The translations under genes were made by a program, and so were the position numbers. From Cavia porcellus (taxonomy: Eukaryota; Chordata; Mammalia; Rodentia; Caviidae), in the NCBI RefSeq assembly GCF_034190915.1, contig NW_026947506.1, forward strand, positions 31,413,748-31,477,747: a DNA stretch of 64,000 nucleotides. Reading direction: 5' to 3'. Below, piece by piece: positions 47,093 through 57,955 of the stretch (positions are counted from its first letter, which is position 1; each line of letters begins with the position of its first letter). The notes beneath the pieces are model-generated. The model was not told the DNA's origin and made no database searches. It saw only the letters and a program-made list of their open reading frames with translations.

Positions 47093-47200
47093 TTTCTTCC
47101 TTCCTTCCTTCCTTCTTCCCTCCTTCCTTCCTTCCTTGCTGCTGAGGATTGAACCCAGAGCCTCACACATGCCAAGCACAGGTTCAATCACTAGCCCTCA
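46866..47200 (-). repeat. ID-(GAAA)n-B1 unit with a single 15-bp target-site duplication
   Basis: On the minus strand the order is ID (47137-47200), a GAAA/GGAA microsatellite (about 47003-47136), B1 (about 46880-46995) and a poly(A). The whole unit is flanked by the exact 15-bp duplication AAACTCCAGGTGATT at 46851-46865 and 47201-47215. The order is the reverse of the other composites here. Confidence 0.8.
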
Positions 47201-49204
47201 AAACTCCAGGTGATTCTGATGAGGGACCATGTTTAACACCATGTGTCTGCATCTGATGGACTGTCACGTAACAAATGATCACAAGACAAGAGGTACTCTG
47301 ACACCCAACTGGTTATGCACAGCAAATATGAGGCAGTGATGCTGGGGCATAAAGCGCCCACAGCAACCCAAGAGGGTCCAGGAAGACAGAGGAAACCTGA
47401 GAAGGAAAACCTCCCCCACACAGAAGCTACCTGGCAGAAAAAGCTCAGGAACCAAGAGGGCCACCCATAGGAGGATAGCACCCTCTTCCTTCCTGAAAGG
47501 ACAGATCACGAGGCACCTGCTAAGGATGGGATCTTGCTCCATCTTTACAAGCATGAGAAGCCATGAGAATGGACTAATGGACTGCAGTTGCATGTGGAGG
47601 GTCTTGTCACCCATGGTGGGGGCAGGCTCAGATCCACTCCCCCAGGGAGGTCTCAGAGCGCCATGAGCACTCATGCATCCCTCCAAACCTCTCTTCCACC
47701 CAGCCTGAGGCTGGCAACAAGCATAGGTATCACTCACCCTATCACAATCTGGCCTGGGACAGTGGAGAGAACACAGCACATGGCAGGCAGTCAAGGACCA
47801 GTTGGCCCTCATGTCAGCTATGCTCACAACAGAACTCTCAGATGCAGACACGGGCTCAAAGATAGAAGCTGGACATTCCCACAAGGCCACAGAAGTCTGT
47901 GCCACTCAGCCAGCTCCGCCTGCCTGGCTGGCACTGAGTGTCATGCTGCAGACACCAGGCATGTGGCAGGGCAGTGTTCCCACAGGGCTGGTCCAACTGG
48001 GCATGAGGGTCCTCTAACCTCCCTTAAAGGAAAGAAGTCACACAATCTTCCTGGTTGATCAGAGTAGCCATGGGAGCTAGAGGGGCTCTCGGGTAGCTGC
48101 TGAGCCCAGAGAAGAGGAGGAAGCCACAGTAGCAGGCCCTGCTGGGCAGCCCGTGGGCTTCAGATGGAAGAATAGCCTGGTCTGCACTCCACAAATCAGC
48201 AAGGCAGAGAGAAAATTGAGAGGCACAGTTAAGTGACAAAGAACTGAAGCCAACACTGCTGCTCAGAAGCTGGCAGGTTCCAGAGATGGCAACGGACAAT
48301 ATAACAACAGGACACAAAGGCTCAGCTCATTAAGAAAGTCTCGATCCTGGCTTCATTTTACAGAGCATCAGGAAAGATAATCGGAAAGCCAAAAGTCTAA
48401 ATATCCCATAAGCAAATAAAACAAAAGCTCCCTAAACCCCACAGTCCTGTGCTCAGGTTCCAATGGCCCATCTGAGAGACCAGGCTGCACTCTCCTTGGG
48501 ACAGGGAGCAGATAGGACAACCATAAGGGGATAATAGTCTGCAATGACCACAGCAGGTAATGGACGGGCCACAGGTGATGTGCTGCTGGAGATCGAGTAA
48601 TGGACAGATGGGATCAGCAATGGGAACACCTCCATCCTTTGTCAGACACAATGCCTAGCACCCAGAGGTGGGCTGCCCAGCAGCTGATCTGTGGCCCACT
48701 CTGTACGCACCCACTGGCAATGATAGACTGCCTGCAAGAAGATACTACAGGCGCCCAAATGGGACAAGAATCCTCTGCTATGATAGGGGTTTTTTTCTGA
48801 ATCCTAAATCTCAGTTCATCCCTGGTGATTACAATCACCTAGGAGAAATGATTCTTCCCCAAAGCAATTACTTCCTCAGCATACAGAATCCTCTAACAAG
48901 CCTGACAATGCAGGGCATCAGACAGCCGCCCCCTCGCTGCTCTAAGTAGTCTGGTTTTCAGCAGAGGTGGTAAAAGACTTCAGCACACAAGAGCCACACA
49001 GTTCCATTTCCCTCCCACAGCTCCAGCGCCTCATTAAACCTGGGTAGCATGAGACAAGAGCCCCCCCACCACCACCACACACACTGCCAGCCGCAAACAA
49101 GCATGACCAAGAGGACACCAAGCAAGGAGGCGCCACCCACCCACTCGCCTGTGGACTGGTATGGACACCAGCAGCCCGGGGGGGAGAGGGACAGCTGCAC
49201 CCAC

Positions 49205-49266
49205 CTGAGGTTCAAGCCTGTGGTCTGGTCCAGTATCTCCCAGCTTTGCAGCTTTGTCAGCAGCCT
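49205..49266 (-). CDS. MAD1L1: MAD1L1 coding exon 8 (residues 309-328 plus two bases)
   Basis: A short 62-nt exon with acceptor TGTCTTTCCAG|AGGCTG and donor CCTCAG|GTGGGT. The peptide is RLLTKLQSWEILDQTTGLNL, corresponding to human RLLAKLQSWERLDQTMGLSI. The SWE...D...GL motif marks a break in the long coiled coil. The last two bases (AG) join the next exon, 38.9 kb downstream in transcription, to complete arginine 329. A small exon bounding a very long intron depends on strong local splice signals; the acceptor tract here is short but uninterrupted. Confidence 0.94.
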
Positions 49267-49774
49267 CTGGAAAGACAGTCGAAGCCATGTCCCCATCAGT
49301 GTGTGTCAAGTGACATTTAAGCAAACGGATGATGACAGCGTAAGTCTCCCGATGTATCAGAAAGTCTGCCACATCCCTAAGCTTAGACAGACAAATGCTC
49401 CACATCTGCTCTGAGGCAGCCTGACTGCTCCCCGGTGAAGTTTCACTGCGTGCTCAGCCTCACCCCGCTCGGTCCATAAATCTAAGCAGGAACCAGCAAG
49501 CTACAAGGAATATGACACAGGCTGCAGAGCTGGGCCCTGGATGCCAAGTTCCAGGAAGAAATTCCATCTTACAGCCAAATCCCCACCCCATATACACATA
49601 CCCCAAAGCAGGTTAGGACTAGCAGGCCCCAGGGCGCATGGCCAGGGTGGCCAGCCTGAAGAACAAAGTGGTGCGGCATCGCTCACACACTGCTCCAAGA
49701 CAGCCCAAGTCCCAGAAGCTGAGCCTCACAGCCTTCCCACCTGAAGCAGTCTGAGAGCAAGAAACACATGGTTT

Positions 49775-49926
49775 ATCTTTCTTTGCTTTGCTTTGCTTTT
49801 TGTTCTCATTTTTGTTTTTGAGACCGGGTCTCACTATGTAGTTCAGGTTGGCCTTGAGCTCACAGCAATCCTGCCTCAGCCTCTCAAGACCAAGAATCAC
49901 AGGGGTGTACCATCAAAGCCTGGCTA
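49775..49926 (-). repeat. B1 SINE (minus strand)
   Basis: TTGCTTTGCTTTGCTTTTTG tail, GAGACCGGGTCTCACTATG, TAGTTCAGGTTGGCCTTGAG and CCTGCCTCAGCCTCTCAAG are the B1 complement. Confidence 0.87.
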
Positions 49927-50064
49927 AGAACCACACACTTTTGATCTGGCTTCCTCTCACATCTTCCTGGTGCCCTGCATCACCAGGGGTTCAGCCAAAC
50001 ATTTCCAAGGCCCCTCCAGCTGTTGGAGGGGCCTGGCTGACAACATTCCTGCGCCCAATGCTGT

Positions 50065-50195
50065 GGCATGTGCACTATGTACCAGCATGAGGCAGACACT
50101 GTCAGTATTCCTCGAGTGTACAGAGACAAAGTGCAGCTAAGAACAGGCCCAGCATCACACAGCCATTGAGCATCCACGCCAGGGCTTTGAACTAG
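50065..50195 (+). repeat. MIR-like SINE fragment
   Basis: GCACTATGTACCAGCATGAG, CCCAGCATCACACAGCCATTG, CCAGGGCTTTGAACTAGGC follow the MIR order, diverged. Confidence 0.5.
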
Positions 50196-50196
50196 G

Positions 50197-51322
50197 CATG
50201 GCTCCACAGCCCCCAGTCTTAAATAATTTCTTAAATTTCTTTAAACTACGTCAAGGCAAACAGAGACAAGTAATTGGCATGGAAACATCTCTCCAGCCTG
50301 TCCCCCACACCCCAAAAGCCCGTCTCAGGGAGGAGTATACCAACAGCAAGCCACTGCTGGGACTATTCACGGAGGTCTGCACCCCAGTGGACCCTCACCT
50401 CTCCTGCACCTCCGAACAGGACCAGGATGCACAGGACCCAAGGGGCAGCTCAGGAGTTGGCCGATGCAATGTGGGGGCAGTGGACAGGGATAAAATGCAG
50501 ACTTAGATTTACTCTCCTCCAGACTGGGACAGGATGGGGAATGGTGGCCTGGTGCATGGCAGACAAACCAGGGGAGGAGGGCAAGAGTGACCATGAGGAA
50601 GCAGCATGAAGGACAAAGACCCAAGGAGCCAGCAGGCCTAAGCTCTGGCACCAACTCATTGACACCAAGCAACAGAGGGAGCTTCTCTGCCTAGAGCGGT
50701 CTCCTTCTACCAAGCATGGGCCTCTTCCCACACAGTGCCACCAGTGAGTCACAAGGGCAGACACAGAGAGAAGACAACAAGCACAGGTCTCCTCCACGTC
50801 TGCCTTGCAGGCATCGCCTGTCATTTCCTCCCTGACTCACCATCTACACAGATTTTCTGCACAAACTCAGTGATCTCGACACTAATTCTCTTACAGCACT
50901 TTAATTCAGAAACCCAAACCAGGTTTCACTGGGCTAAAATTGAGGTGTGACCAGGACTGGTTCCTCTTGGAGGTTCCTGATAGGCCATCTCCTGCTTTTC
51001 TAGGTTCTAGAAGTGCCTGCATCGCTTGGCTTAGGGCTTCTTCCTTCATCCACACAACCAGCAACACCTAGACAGCCCCCTCACCTTCCTGCAAGTGCAC
51101 AGCCCACCTGGACAAGGCAGGGTCCTCCCCCATTGCAGCCAGCAGATCAGCAAGCTCACCCGTCACCCACAGTAATTCCTCTGCTGTTTCATCTTTTCAG
51201 CACAACACCACATCCACAGCCACAGCGCAGGAGACCAGCTGCCGCATGTGACAGATGCCCGGGGTCCACTGGGAGGGCAGAGGAGAGCCCTGCAGGCATA
51301 GCCCACTCACCAGGACCCTCAC
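50197..51322 (-). other. MAD1L1: MAD1L1 intron between coding exons 7 and 8, exon-proximal part
   Basis: This intron spans 49267-51322. It carries a B1 copy (49775-49926), a MIR-like segment (50065-50195) and part of an old unidentified interspersed repeat (50925-51070). The stretch 50197-50925 shows nothing I can identify. Confidence 0.8.
50925..51070 (+). repeat. Old unidentified interspersed repeat
   Basis: CACTGGGCTAAAATTGAGGTG and CTTTTCTAGGTTCTAGAAGTG are words I associate with a common old mammalian repeat whose name I cannot fix. The segment 59110-59215 looks like the 5' part of the same family. Confidence 0.35.
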
Positions 51323-51437
51323 CTCCTTCTCCAGCTCCAGGCCGACCAGAGCTTCCTGCATCTTCTCCTGGCGGCCCAGCCGTCGCTGCAGCCCTTCCAG
51401 CTCCTCCATGAGCAGCCCATTGGTATCTCTCATCTCC
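51323..51437 (-). CDS. MAD1L1: MAD1L1 coding exon 7 (residues 270-308)
   Basis: A 115-nt exon with acceptor AACACTGCAG|GGAGAT and donor GAAGGAG|GTGAGG. After the split arginine it encodes [20 protein letters not shown] and [18 protein letters not shown], a near match to the human block [20 protein letters not shown]. It ends in phase 0. The segment is coiled coil, and the heptad repeat is broken only around the glycine pairs near 276 and 284. Confidence 0.95.
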
Positions 51438-51559
51438 CTGCAGTGTTAAAAACAGTCACTCCAGCAATCACATAGGCTGGCGTAGAACTAGAGGGCAAGA
51501 GTTAGGCACCTGCCCCATAAACCCTACCTCCACTGAGCCCCAAGTCCTTGGCCCCTCAC

Positions 51560-51690
51560 CGCAGGTGTGCATTCTCCTCCCGAAGCCGCTTCAGCTCCCG
51601 CTCCACCCTGGGCAGCCGCAGCAGCTCAGACTTCATGTTCCTCACGACGGCGGCATCCTGCTCCTGCAGGCACAGTTTCTGCTCCAGGTC
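51560..51690 (-). CDS. MAD1L1: MAD1L1 coding exon 6 (residues 227-269 plus two bases)
   Basis: A 131-nt exon with acceptor CTCTGTCAG|GACCTG and donor CTGCG|GTGAGG. It encodes [20 protein letters not shown] followed by [20 protein letters not shown] and AHL, continuous charged coiled coil matching the human DLEQKL...LPRLEREL segment. The terminal CG pairs with the G that opens the next exon to make arginine 270. The intron that follows is only 122 bp, the shortest in this window, so these two exons probably splice by intron definition. Confidence 0.95.
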
Positions 51691-52599
51691 CTGACAGAGG
51701 CAGGCAGGGACACAGAGAATTCAGGGTGGAAGGTACAAGCCAGGAGGATCCCCTACAAGCCACTCCATAAAGGCGGAATGACAGGGAGTGAAAGCATAGG
51801 GACTCCCTGCTGCCAGCACAGCAGACGTCCCTCCTACAGGAAGGCTTCCCCCACTGCACTAGGTGGGCCGGTCCTGCCAGGTGCTTCAGGAGCAGCCTGC
51901 CTGCTGTGCGCCAGCACCCATCCATACCATCGCCCCGCCCTCAGTCTCAGGAAACGGAAGTCTGCCACACAACTGCCCAGACATTCTCAGTGCGACATCT
52001 GCCTCCTGCAGCACCTGCCACAAGCGAGTGTGCTCCAACTGCGAGGACAGACTTTCCTTCAGTCTGCCACCTTGGGACTCATCAGTACAGCACTGGCTTC
52101 TGTGACGAGTCACAGAACAAGCAGCGTATGCAACTAGAACCAAGGCAATAAATAAGCTCCCGTGGAGCTCAGTGTTGTCTAGGGAACAGATCAAATGACA
52201 GGGACCAAGTGACACCAAAGACAAATCAGGCTGTTCACAAGCCTGGGGCTGCAGAAGGAGGGATGAGGTGCAAGGAGAAGGAAGCCAGGATGCTGGCTGA
52301 ACTGGCAGCCCAGGAGAACAGGAGCAAAGTCTGGATGCTTGAGACCTGCCCAGGCACCCACTGTTGGAGGACCACAGGCAGCTGGCAGCACAGGCCTCCC
52401 ACAGAGCCTGGATGTTACTCTGAAGGCAACAGAAAGCCATGGAAAGGAACTCAAGACACCGTTTCTCCAGAAGTGTCACCCACAGTGAAGAAGCGAGGCC
52501 TGACCTTGCATCACACGAACTCAGCTCAGGCATGCTCTGATCATAAGCCCTAGATTAGGGTTTCTACCTCTCCAGCCCACTTCCCACCACCTTCAACAT

Positions 52600-52785
52600 C
52601 TACTTTTATCCTTGTTTCTTGTGTATCTGCCACTAGAATGTGAACTTCTATAAGCAGAAGTGCCTATCCCAATAACCACGGCCTCCCTGGCACCTAACAT
52701 GGTACCTGGCATGCAGGAGACAACCAGCTAACACTCACAAATGTCACTGAAACACCACTGGCTCAGAAAGGTCTGTGGGTGGCAG
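52600..52785 (+). repeat. L2-like 3' end
   Basis: CTAGAATGTGAACTTCTATAAG, CCCTGGCACCTAACATGG, TACCTGGCATGCAGGAGAC and a degenerate CAAATGTCACTGAA end match the L2 3' order. Confidence 0.65.
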
Positions 52786-52846
52786 GAGGGCAGAGACTAC
52801 CCTATCTATAGGATGCGTGTCCAGAGCCTGACACACAGTGACTCAC

Positions 52847-52928
52847 CTTAATCTTCTGTTCCTGATCTGCTTTGGCTTCCTGGCTGGCCTGGAGTTCCTG
52901 AATTTTCTGATTTGCTTCCTGCCATTTT
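52847..52928 (-). CDS. MAD1L1: MAD1L1 coding exon 5 (residues 199-226)
   Basis: An 82-nt exon. The acceptor is ATTCTTACAG|AAAATGG and the donor is ATTAAG|GTGAGT. The first base completes arginine 199. The remaining 27 codons read [20 protein letters not shown] and then DQEQKIK, matching the human [19 protein letters not shown] stretch. The exon ends in phase 0. It is coiled-coil rod with no other motif. Confidence 0.95.
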
Positions 52929-53229
52929 CTGTAAGAATACATCAGGTTTAGGAACAGATCAGCCTGAGTCTCTGCATGGACCCACACCTACATGGTACAG
53001 GGGTACCCAAGACCTAGAGTGGCTTGCCCTGGCTCTGAGGCCTTGAACACTGGGAGGGGTTACAGTGAGGAATCTAGACCCACAGAACTCTGGGCACCAC
53101 TCTGCTCACATGCCCAGCAGCCCTGGTGAAGTTGGGATGGGGCAATTTAAGTATGACTGCTCTTCTTCCCTAGGGAGCAGACATATCTCCAACAGTACTA
53201 GTGAGGAAAAGGGTCAACTCCTCAGGAGG

Positions 53230-53460
53230 GAACTTCATGCCCCAGCTAGCACCTCACACATCCCTGCCTTGCCTACTGTATGCCCTATACCTGGAACAAC
53301 CTTTCCCACCCACAGCCCATACAACTCCAGGAGGTCCTGCACACACTTCAAAATCCAGCTCGGAAAAACACCTTCTCTGGAAGCCTGCTGCCCCACCCCT
53401 GTTCCAACTCACGAACATTTCAGATGCCCCCTATTCTGGCACTCACTGTTCCGGCCTAAG
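53230..53460 (+). repeat. L2-like segment
   Basis: CCCTATACCTGGAACAACC, ACACACTTCAAAATCCAGC and CACCTTCTCTGGAAGCCTGC follow the L2 3' region order. Confidence 0.55.
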
Positions 53461-53501
53461 TGACTCAGTGTCTGACCATCCTGTGGGTCCACACCCCTCA
53501 C

Positions 53502-53626
53502 CTGTGCTGCAGGTCCAGCTGCTCCTGGAGCTCCTGCTTCTCGGACTCCAGTCGCTTCACTTGCACCTCCTGGTCCATCAAGCTCCACTGCAGCTCTGAG
53601 ACTTGTCCCTTCAAGGTGCCAATCGT
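53502..53626 (-). CDS. MAD1L1: MAD1L1 coding exon 4 (residues 158-198 plus two bases)
   Basis: A 125-nt exon. The acceptor is TCTGTTTTCAG|ACGATT and the donor is CACAG|GTGAGG. It encodes [20 protein letters not shown] and runs on through [19 protein letters not shown], a MAD1 rod signature very close to the human ISELQW...[16 protein letters not shown] block. The last two bases (AG) combine with the first base of the next exon to make an arginine codon. Skipping this exon alone would shift the frame. A leucine-heptad pattern is obvious through residues 170-198. Confidence 0.95.
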
Positions 53627-53714
53627 CTGAAAACAGAGGCAGTATGCAGAGGCCAGGCCTACATAGAGGCAAGCCTGGCCTTCACAGGAGATGAGGGGCA
53701 AAAAGAAGAGCCTG

Positions 53715-53791
53715 GGTCAGGAACAGAGCTCAGCGGCACAGCACCTGGCTGGCAAGCCTGAGGTCTTAAGTTCGATTCCTGGTACCAAAGG
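53715..53791 (+). repeat. ID SINE with 15-bp target-site duplication
   Basis: GGTCAGGAACAGAGCTCAGC, TGGCTGGCAAGCCTGAGG and GTTCGATTCCTGGTACC. The exact duplication AAAAAGAAGAGCCTG flanks it at 53700-53714 and 53792-53806. Confidence 0.9.
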
Positions 53792-54407
53792 AAAAAGAAG
53801 AGCCTGTCACCTCCCATCTGCTGCCTGGGGAAAGAAGAGCTCCTCTCCTGAGGAAGGTGCATCTGGGTAGCAGAGACAGAAGCCATCCCATTGCAAGGCC
53901 TTGCTTCATGCTCCACATGAGATAAGAGACAGATGCAGGTCACAGCAGCGTCTAGGAAAGCTGGTCCCACTGAGGGGCTCTCAAACTAAAAGCCAGAATG
54001 AGTGGCTCTTGGGCCTGATACCAGTTAGCCTTCATGCCTGGTAACATGCCCACAGGGTCCACATCTAGCTGGTGTAGTCATCATGCTGCCAGCCTACAAC
54101 CCCTTCCTTACCCACATCAGTCCTATCACCATGCCAGCAGTCAGTGAGGACACAGAACCCCCAGGCCAGCCAGATGCGCTGGGCACTGCTGGGTGGCCAT
54201 GTGCTCATAGTAGGTGGTAACCCCAAGGCAAAGCCAGCAGTGCCCATCCAGAAGCCCCCAGGACAGGACAGCAAGTCCACTAACACACTGACAGTCACAT
54301 AAAGGAACTGCTCCTGTCCTGTCACCACACTCATCTGGCGCCCTCCCACTGAAGCTCTCTGAGGGAAAGAGTACACTGGCCAAGTCCACTTCATAGTGTC
54401 ACAGATT

Positions 54408-54505
54408 TTTTTTATTTTTATTTTTATTGGTGGTACTGGGGATTGAACCCAGGGTCTTGTGAATACAAGGCAAGAGGTCTACCATTGAACCACATCCCCA
54501 GCCCA
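54408..54505 (-). repeat. ID SINE (minus strand)
   Basis: The plus strand has a T-rich start, GGTACTGGGGATTGAACCC, GGCAAGAGGTCTACCATTG and ACCACATCCCCAGCCC. The short flanking repeat is TGTCACA on both sides. Confidence 0.88.
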
Positions 54506-56165
54506 ATGTCACAAAAATTAATCAGGCAAATGTTTTAGTATTAACTCCATGAAACTTGCACACAGAAGGCAAGACAGTGGTTCCAGCAAACTCCCCACAA
54601 GAAGGATGCTGGTGCACCACCTGGGTGACTAGGGGCCCGGGGCATCTGCCCAAGTAGCACCTTTCGCAAACATAGAGGCCACAGACTCAGTTCCCTGCTC
54701 CAAAGAAGCTGCACCAACCCAGGGCCCACTGAAATATACCAGTACTATTTACCACACAGCCTCCCCCACTCCAGCAATCCACACATCTCACTTAGGACAA
54801 CAGGGAGCACTAGTCTGGCACTCAAAATAGAATGAAGGAATCAAAAATAAGCCCTTCCTTGAGAGGTCCTAATGAACTTAATAAACACACACCGGACATC
54901 AAGGCCAGCCAGAGACAGCCATTCTAATGAAGGACGGATATGGGGGAGGTCAGACATTCAGCAAACAAACAGGTGAACAGGAGAACTGCAGAGTAAGGAG
55001 CATTATAATTCAGAAGCATGACAGAAGCATGCAGTCCGGGGCAGGGGCCTGTGACCATGGACTGAGTTGCCAGGAGGACCTTTCTGAGGAGGTGCTACTT
55101 CACACCCAAGTAGTCTAGACAGGGCCACTTTTTCTGCTTTCCTCCTGAGGCTATGTGTGGCTCCTCTCCGGCAAGGAATGGCGGCATCACCCAGAACACA
55201 GGACTGGGACCCACAGCACAGGCGAGCATGCAGGGCAGGGGCCAGCTTCTCTGGAAGCTGGGCTTGTCTCCTGTCTTGCCAGCAATCATGGCAGCAGATA
55301 GATGCAGGAACCACCGGAGCATGCTCCCTGGCACTGCCATGCCAAAAACACCCTGCAGCCACCTGGAGAATCTACCAGGAGGAGAACGAAGCCCAGAGAT
55401 GGAATACTGATAGCACCACACAGCCCTCACCCAGGCCCAGTGCTCATCCAGGTCTTCTTGCTGCCTGCAATCTTGAACATTGCAGAAATGGGACAGGAAG
55501 GTCAGAGGAGTCCAGTACCCACCAGCACCAATGTTTGGGCTGTCTCTGAAACACTCAGAGCCTAATCATGGACTGCAGTTCCATGTGCTCAGGTTCAAAG
55601 GCATTCCTCGATGGCAGGAAATGGTAACAGACTTTGCTGATATCAAAGACATGCAAAGCTAGAGGCACTTACTTACATCTTCTAGGAAAAAAGAAAATAG
55701 TGCCCAAGCATCCCACCAACCAGGACAGGGAAGGGTACATCAGTCAACCCTGCAACACTCAGAGAGCTGCCTCAGCCTCCTATCACCCTGATTCTAGGTT
55801 CTGTCCACACAAAACACTGTGACAGGTACCAACAGGCTATACACAAGACACTATCTGCCAGAGACACGTGAGGGAAATACAAGAAACAAACACTCAAAAA
55901 TGACAAAATCCTCAATTACAAAGACCAAAGATTGCTTGACTTCTTAACTACAAACTAAAGGATAGAAAACTAGCAATTTTACTATGGTCACAACTATACA
56001 AAAACTGTAGATGCACAAGTAAAAAGTGTAATTTGAAACTGAAAATGTCATGATGCCACCATGGTGCAGCTGGGAATGCATTCATTTTCTCTCCTTGGAT
56101 AACAGATAAAGCAAGATGACCCACAGAGTGGGAGGGCCCTCACTGCAGCACAAGCCCGTGCTCAC

Positions 56166-56345
56166 CTCGCTGGCTACGGCCAGGCTGTTCTCCTGCTCCC
56201 GCAACTGCTGGCTGGCAGAGTCCAGGTTCTGTCTGCACACCCTATGGCGCTCCAGCTGCTCCCTCATCTTCTCCTCTGCTTCAGCCTCTCGGTCCTGATA
56301 CTGCCGGAGGCGCGCCAGGAGCTCCTGATTACGGTCAACCTCACG
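56166..56345 (-). CDS. MAD1L1: MAD1L1 coding exon 3 (residues 98-157)
   Basis: A 180-nt exon (60 codons), phase 0 at both ends, with acceptor TCTCCCCAG|CGTGAG and donor AGCGAG|GTGAGC. The peptide begins [20 protein letters not shown] and ends ENSLAVASE. It is almost entirely charged heptad repeat with no globular or catalytic motif, as expected for the MAD1 rod that makes the parallel homodimer. Compared with the human segment it is collinear and without indels as far as I can judge, with substitutions mostly at surface positions. Like the previous exon it could be skipped without a frameshift. Confidence 0.95.
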
Positions 56346-57361
56346 CTGGGGAGAAAGGAGAGAAGTTGGCCAGATGAAGATGTAACCCTAAGTGGAGTGC
56401 CCAGCGCCCTGCCCTGCCCTACTCCTCCCTTAGACGGGCTACTCAGATCCCCCAGAAGAAACAGACAGGCCCAAAACCCAAATCAGGGCAGGCCTGGGCC
56501 AAAGCCAGTGTCCCTGCCATGGTAGCAAGGCCATCCAGTTTCTCCCGCTACATGAAATCAGGGCCCCAGGAGGGCACTTGGCATGGATCACACCACTTGT
56601 TTACTGCACCGTCTGCTCATAGCAATCATCTTTGTAAGAAGAGATGGAGCATGGAAAATCTAAAATTCTGAATCAACCTTGGAGTACAGCTGAGCTTTTG
56701 CACTACCAGCAGATCTTGTCTAACCCACTGAAGCCATCCTCAAATGAGTCGGCATTCCCTCAATAAGCAGATGACCAGGGCAGGGACAGGCAAAATGGAC
56801 ATCAGCCTATAGACAGAGAATGGTCCACACTGGGCCAGATCTGCAAGAATGTGCATCCTCTCAGTCACAGCTTCAGAGTCACCACTAGTCACCTCAGGGA
56901 GTCCGTGCAGCTCATGCTGGACAGAACTAAGACTTCAGCTCAGACCTCCTGGCCCTAACAATCCATGGGAAACCAAAGGGTTCCCCATTACCCACAGAGA
57001 AGAGACCACAAAGGAGGAGTCAAACCCCAGGACAAAAAAGCAGTGAATGCTGGTAACCTACAGCCCAGCACCCTGGTGACCTCTCGCCCTGCTCCCAGCA
57101 AGAAGCTTCCTACACAAGCTCCCTCTTACTTTTACAGCCAGTCCTACTCAGAAGAATGGCTCAAGCATCCTTGTTCAGGACACTCCAACCCAAAATAGGA
57201 AAGGGTAAATAAAGGCACAGATGGGGTCATGATCTCTCAGAGGGAAGGCTGATGCATACCTCAAAGGGACTCAAGGAGACAGAGACTGCACGTGCAGCCT
57301 CAAAACAGCCAGGGGACTGTTCTGCAAAGCAGAACAAGCATGTTCTACTGAGGGACCAGGA

Positions 57362-57437
57362 TGAGGTTCAGAGACAGGCACATACTTAGCATGTACAACA
57401 CCCTGGGTTTGGTCACCAGCACCCTAAAATAAAAAAC
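57362..57437 (+). repeat. ID-like SINE (degenerate)
   Basis: GAGGTTCAGAGACAGGCACA, TACTTAGCATGTACAACACCC and GTTTGGTCACCAGCACCC plus an A-rich end. Confidence 0.6.
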
Positions 57438-57799
57438 AAAGCACTCTTCCTGTGCAGGGCCTGAGCAGCACAACTGGAGCCAGACCACTTGTAACTGTAG
57501 GTATCACCAGTCCTGAGTACAGATGGCGAGTTTGGGTAGGTCCTTAGTCCTTAACCCCGAAGTCTTACCACCTAATGGTGCTTCCAGGTGAGAGACCACC
57601 TGTCTAGTCCTACGCACCCACCACCAAACTGGCAGTTCCTGAAAAACTGACATAGAGGCCCAAGGTTCTAGGAAAAATCCAATGGTTCCTGGGCCCCAGT
57701 GAGCAGTGTCTGGGAGCAGAGAAGGAAAGGCAGCTCAAGCCTGGCCTGGACAGATCCAAGCTCAGCCATCCCTACTTCTGTTCTACAGAGAGAGACGCA

Positions 57800-57955
57800 T
57801 AGACCCCTTAGCAAATCCTTACTCATTCAAACATTCCCACAGCTCCTGCAAGGTACCACCACTGCTTCTGAGCACTAGGGACCAGGGCAGCAGCAGAGCC
57901 TGCCTTCAAGGAACTCTACTCAGAGAAGCTGCAGTAGCCGGGAGCCCTGCCTTTG
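57800..57955 (+). repeat. Old L2/MIR-like segment
   Basis: TTACTCATTCAAACATTCCC, GAGCACTAGGGACCAGGGC and GCCTTCAAGGAACTCTACTC match the widespread pattern of attcaacaaat...ggagctta type repeats. A similar piece lies near 1950-2310. Confidence 0.45.

Larger units (their letters stand above)
10264..49204 (-). other. MAD1L1: MAD1L1 38.9-kb intron between coding exons 8 and 9
   Basis: Bounded by the donor at 49204 and the acceptor at 10264 (minus strand), whose phases match. It contains no supported gene on either strand. It is a patchwork of B1, ID, MIR, L2, L1 and MaLR LTR copies listed separately, with repeat-free blocks between them (notably 11690-12130, 17395-17850, 30225-30560, 32100-32330, 36270-36460 and 40270-40480). 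Stretches 20930-22000, 30561-31700, 35000-36270 and 47220-48950 show neither a gene nor a repeat that I recognise. Confidence 0.85.
53627..56165 (-). other. MAD1L1: MAD1L1 intron between coding exons 3 and 4
   Basis: A 2.5-kb intron containing two ID insertions with target-site duplications (53715-53791 plus strand; 54408-54505 minus strand). The part at 55860-56080 is AT-rich and free of recognisable repeats. I see no gene in 54506-55860. Confidence 0.85.

Noticed and set aside
46951..47187. Lys-Glu-Arg rich open frame on the minus strand
   Set aside because: It translates the GAAA tract inside the ID-B1 unit.
47279..47905. 208-codon open frame on the minus strand
   Set aside because: No recognisable domain, low-complexity composition of intronic GC-rich DNA, and it lies inside the long MAD1L1 intron without splice or promoter support.
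51886..52533. 215-codon open frame on the minus strand
   Set aside because: It lies within the intron between coding exons 5 and 6, has no family resemblance, and MAD1L1 exons on both sides join in frame without it.
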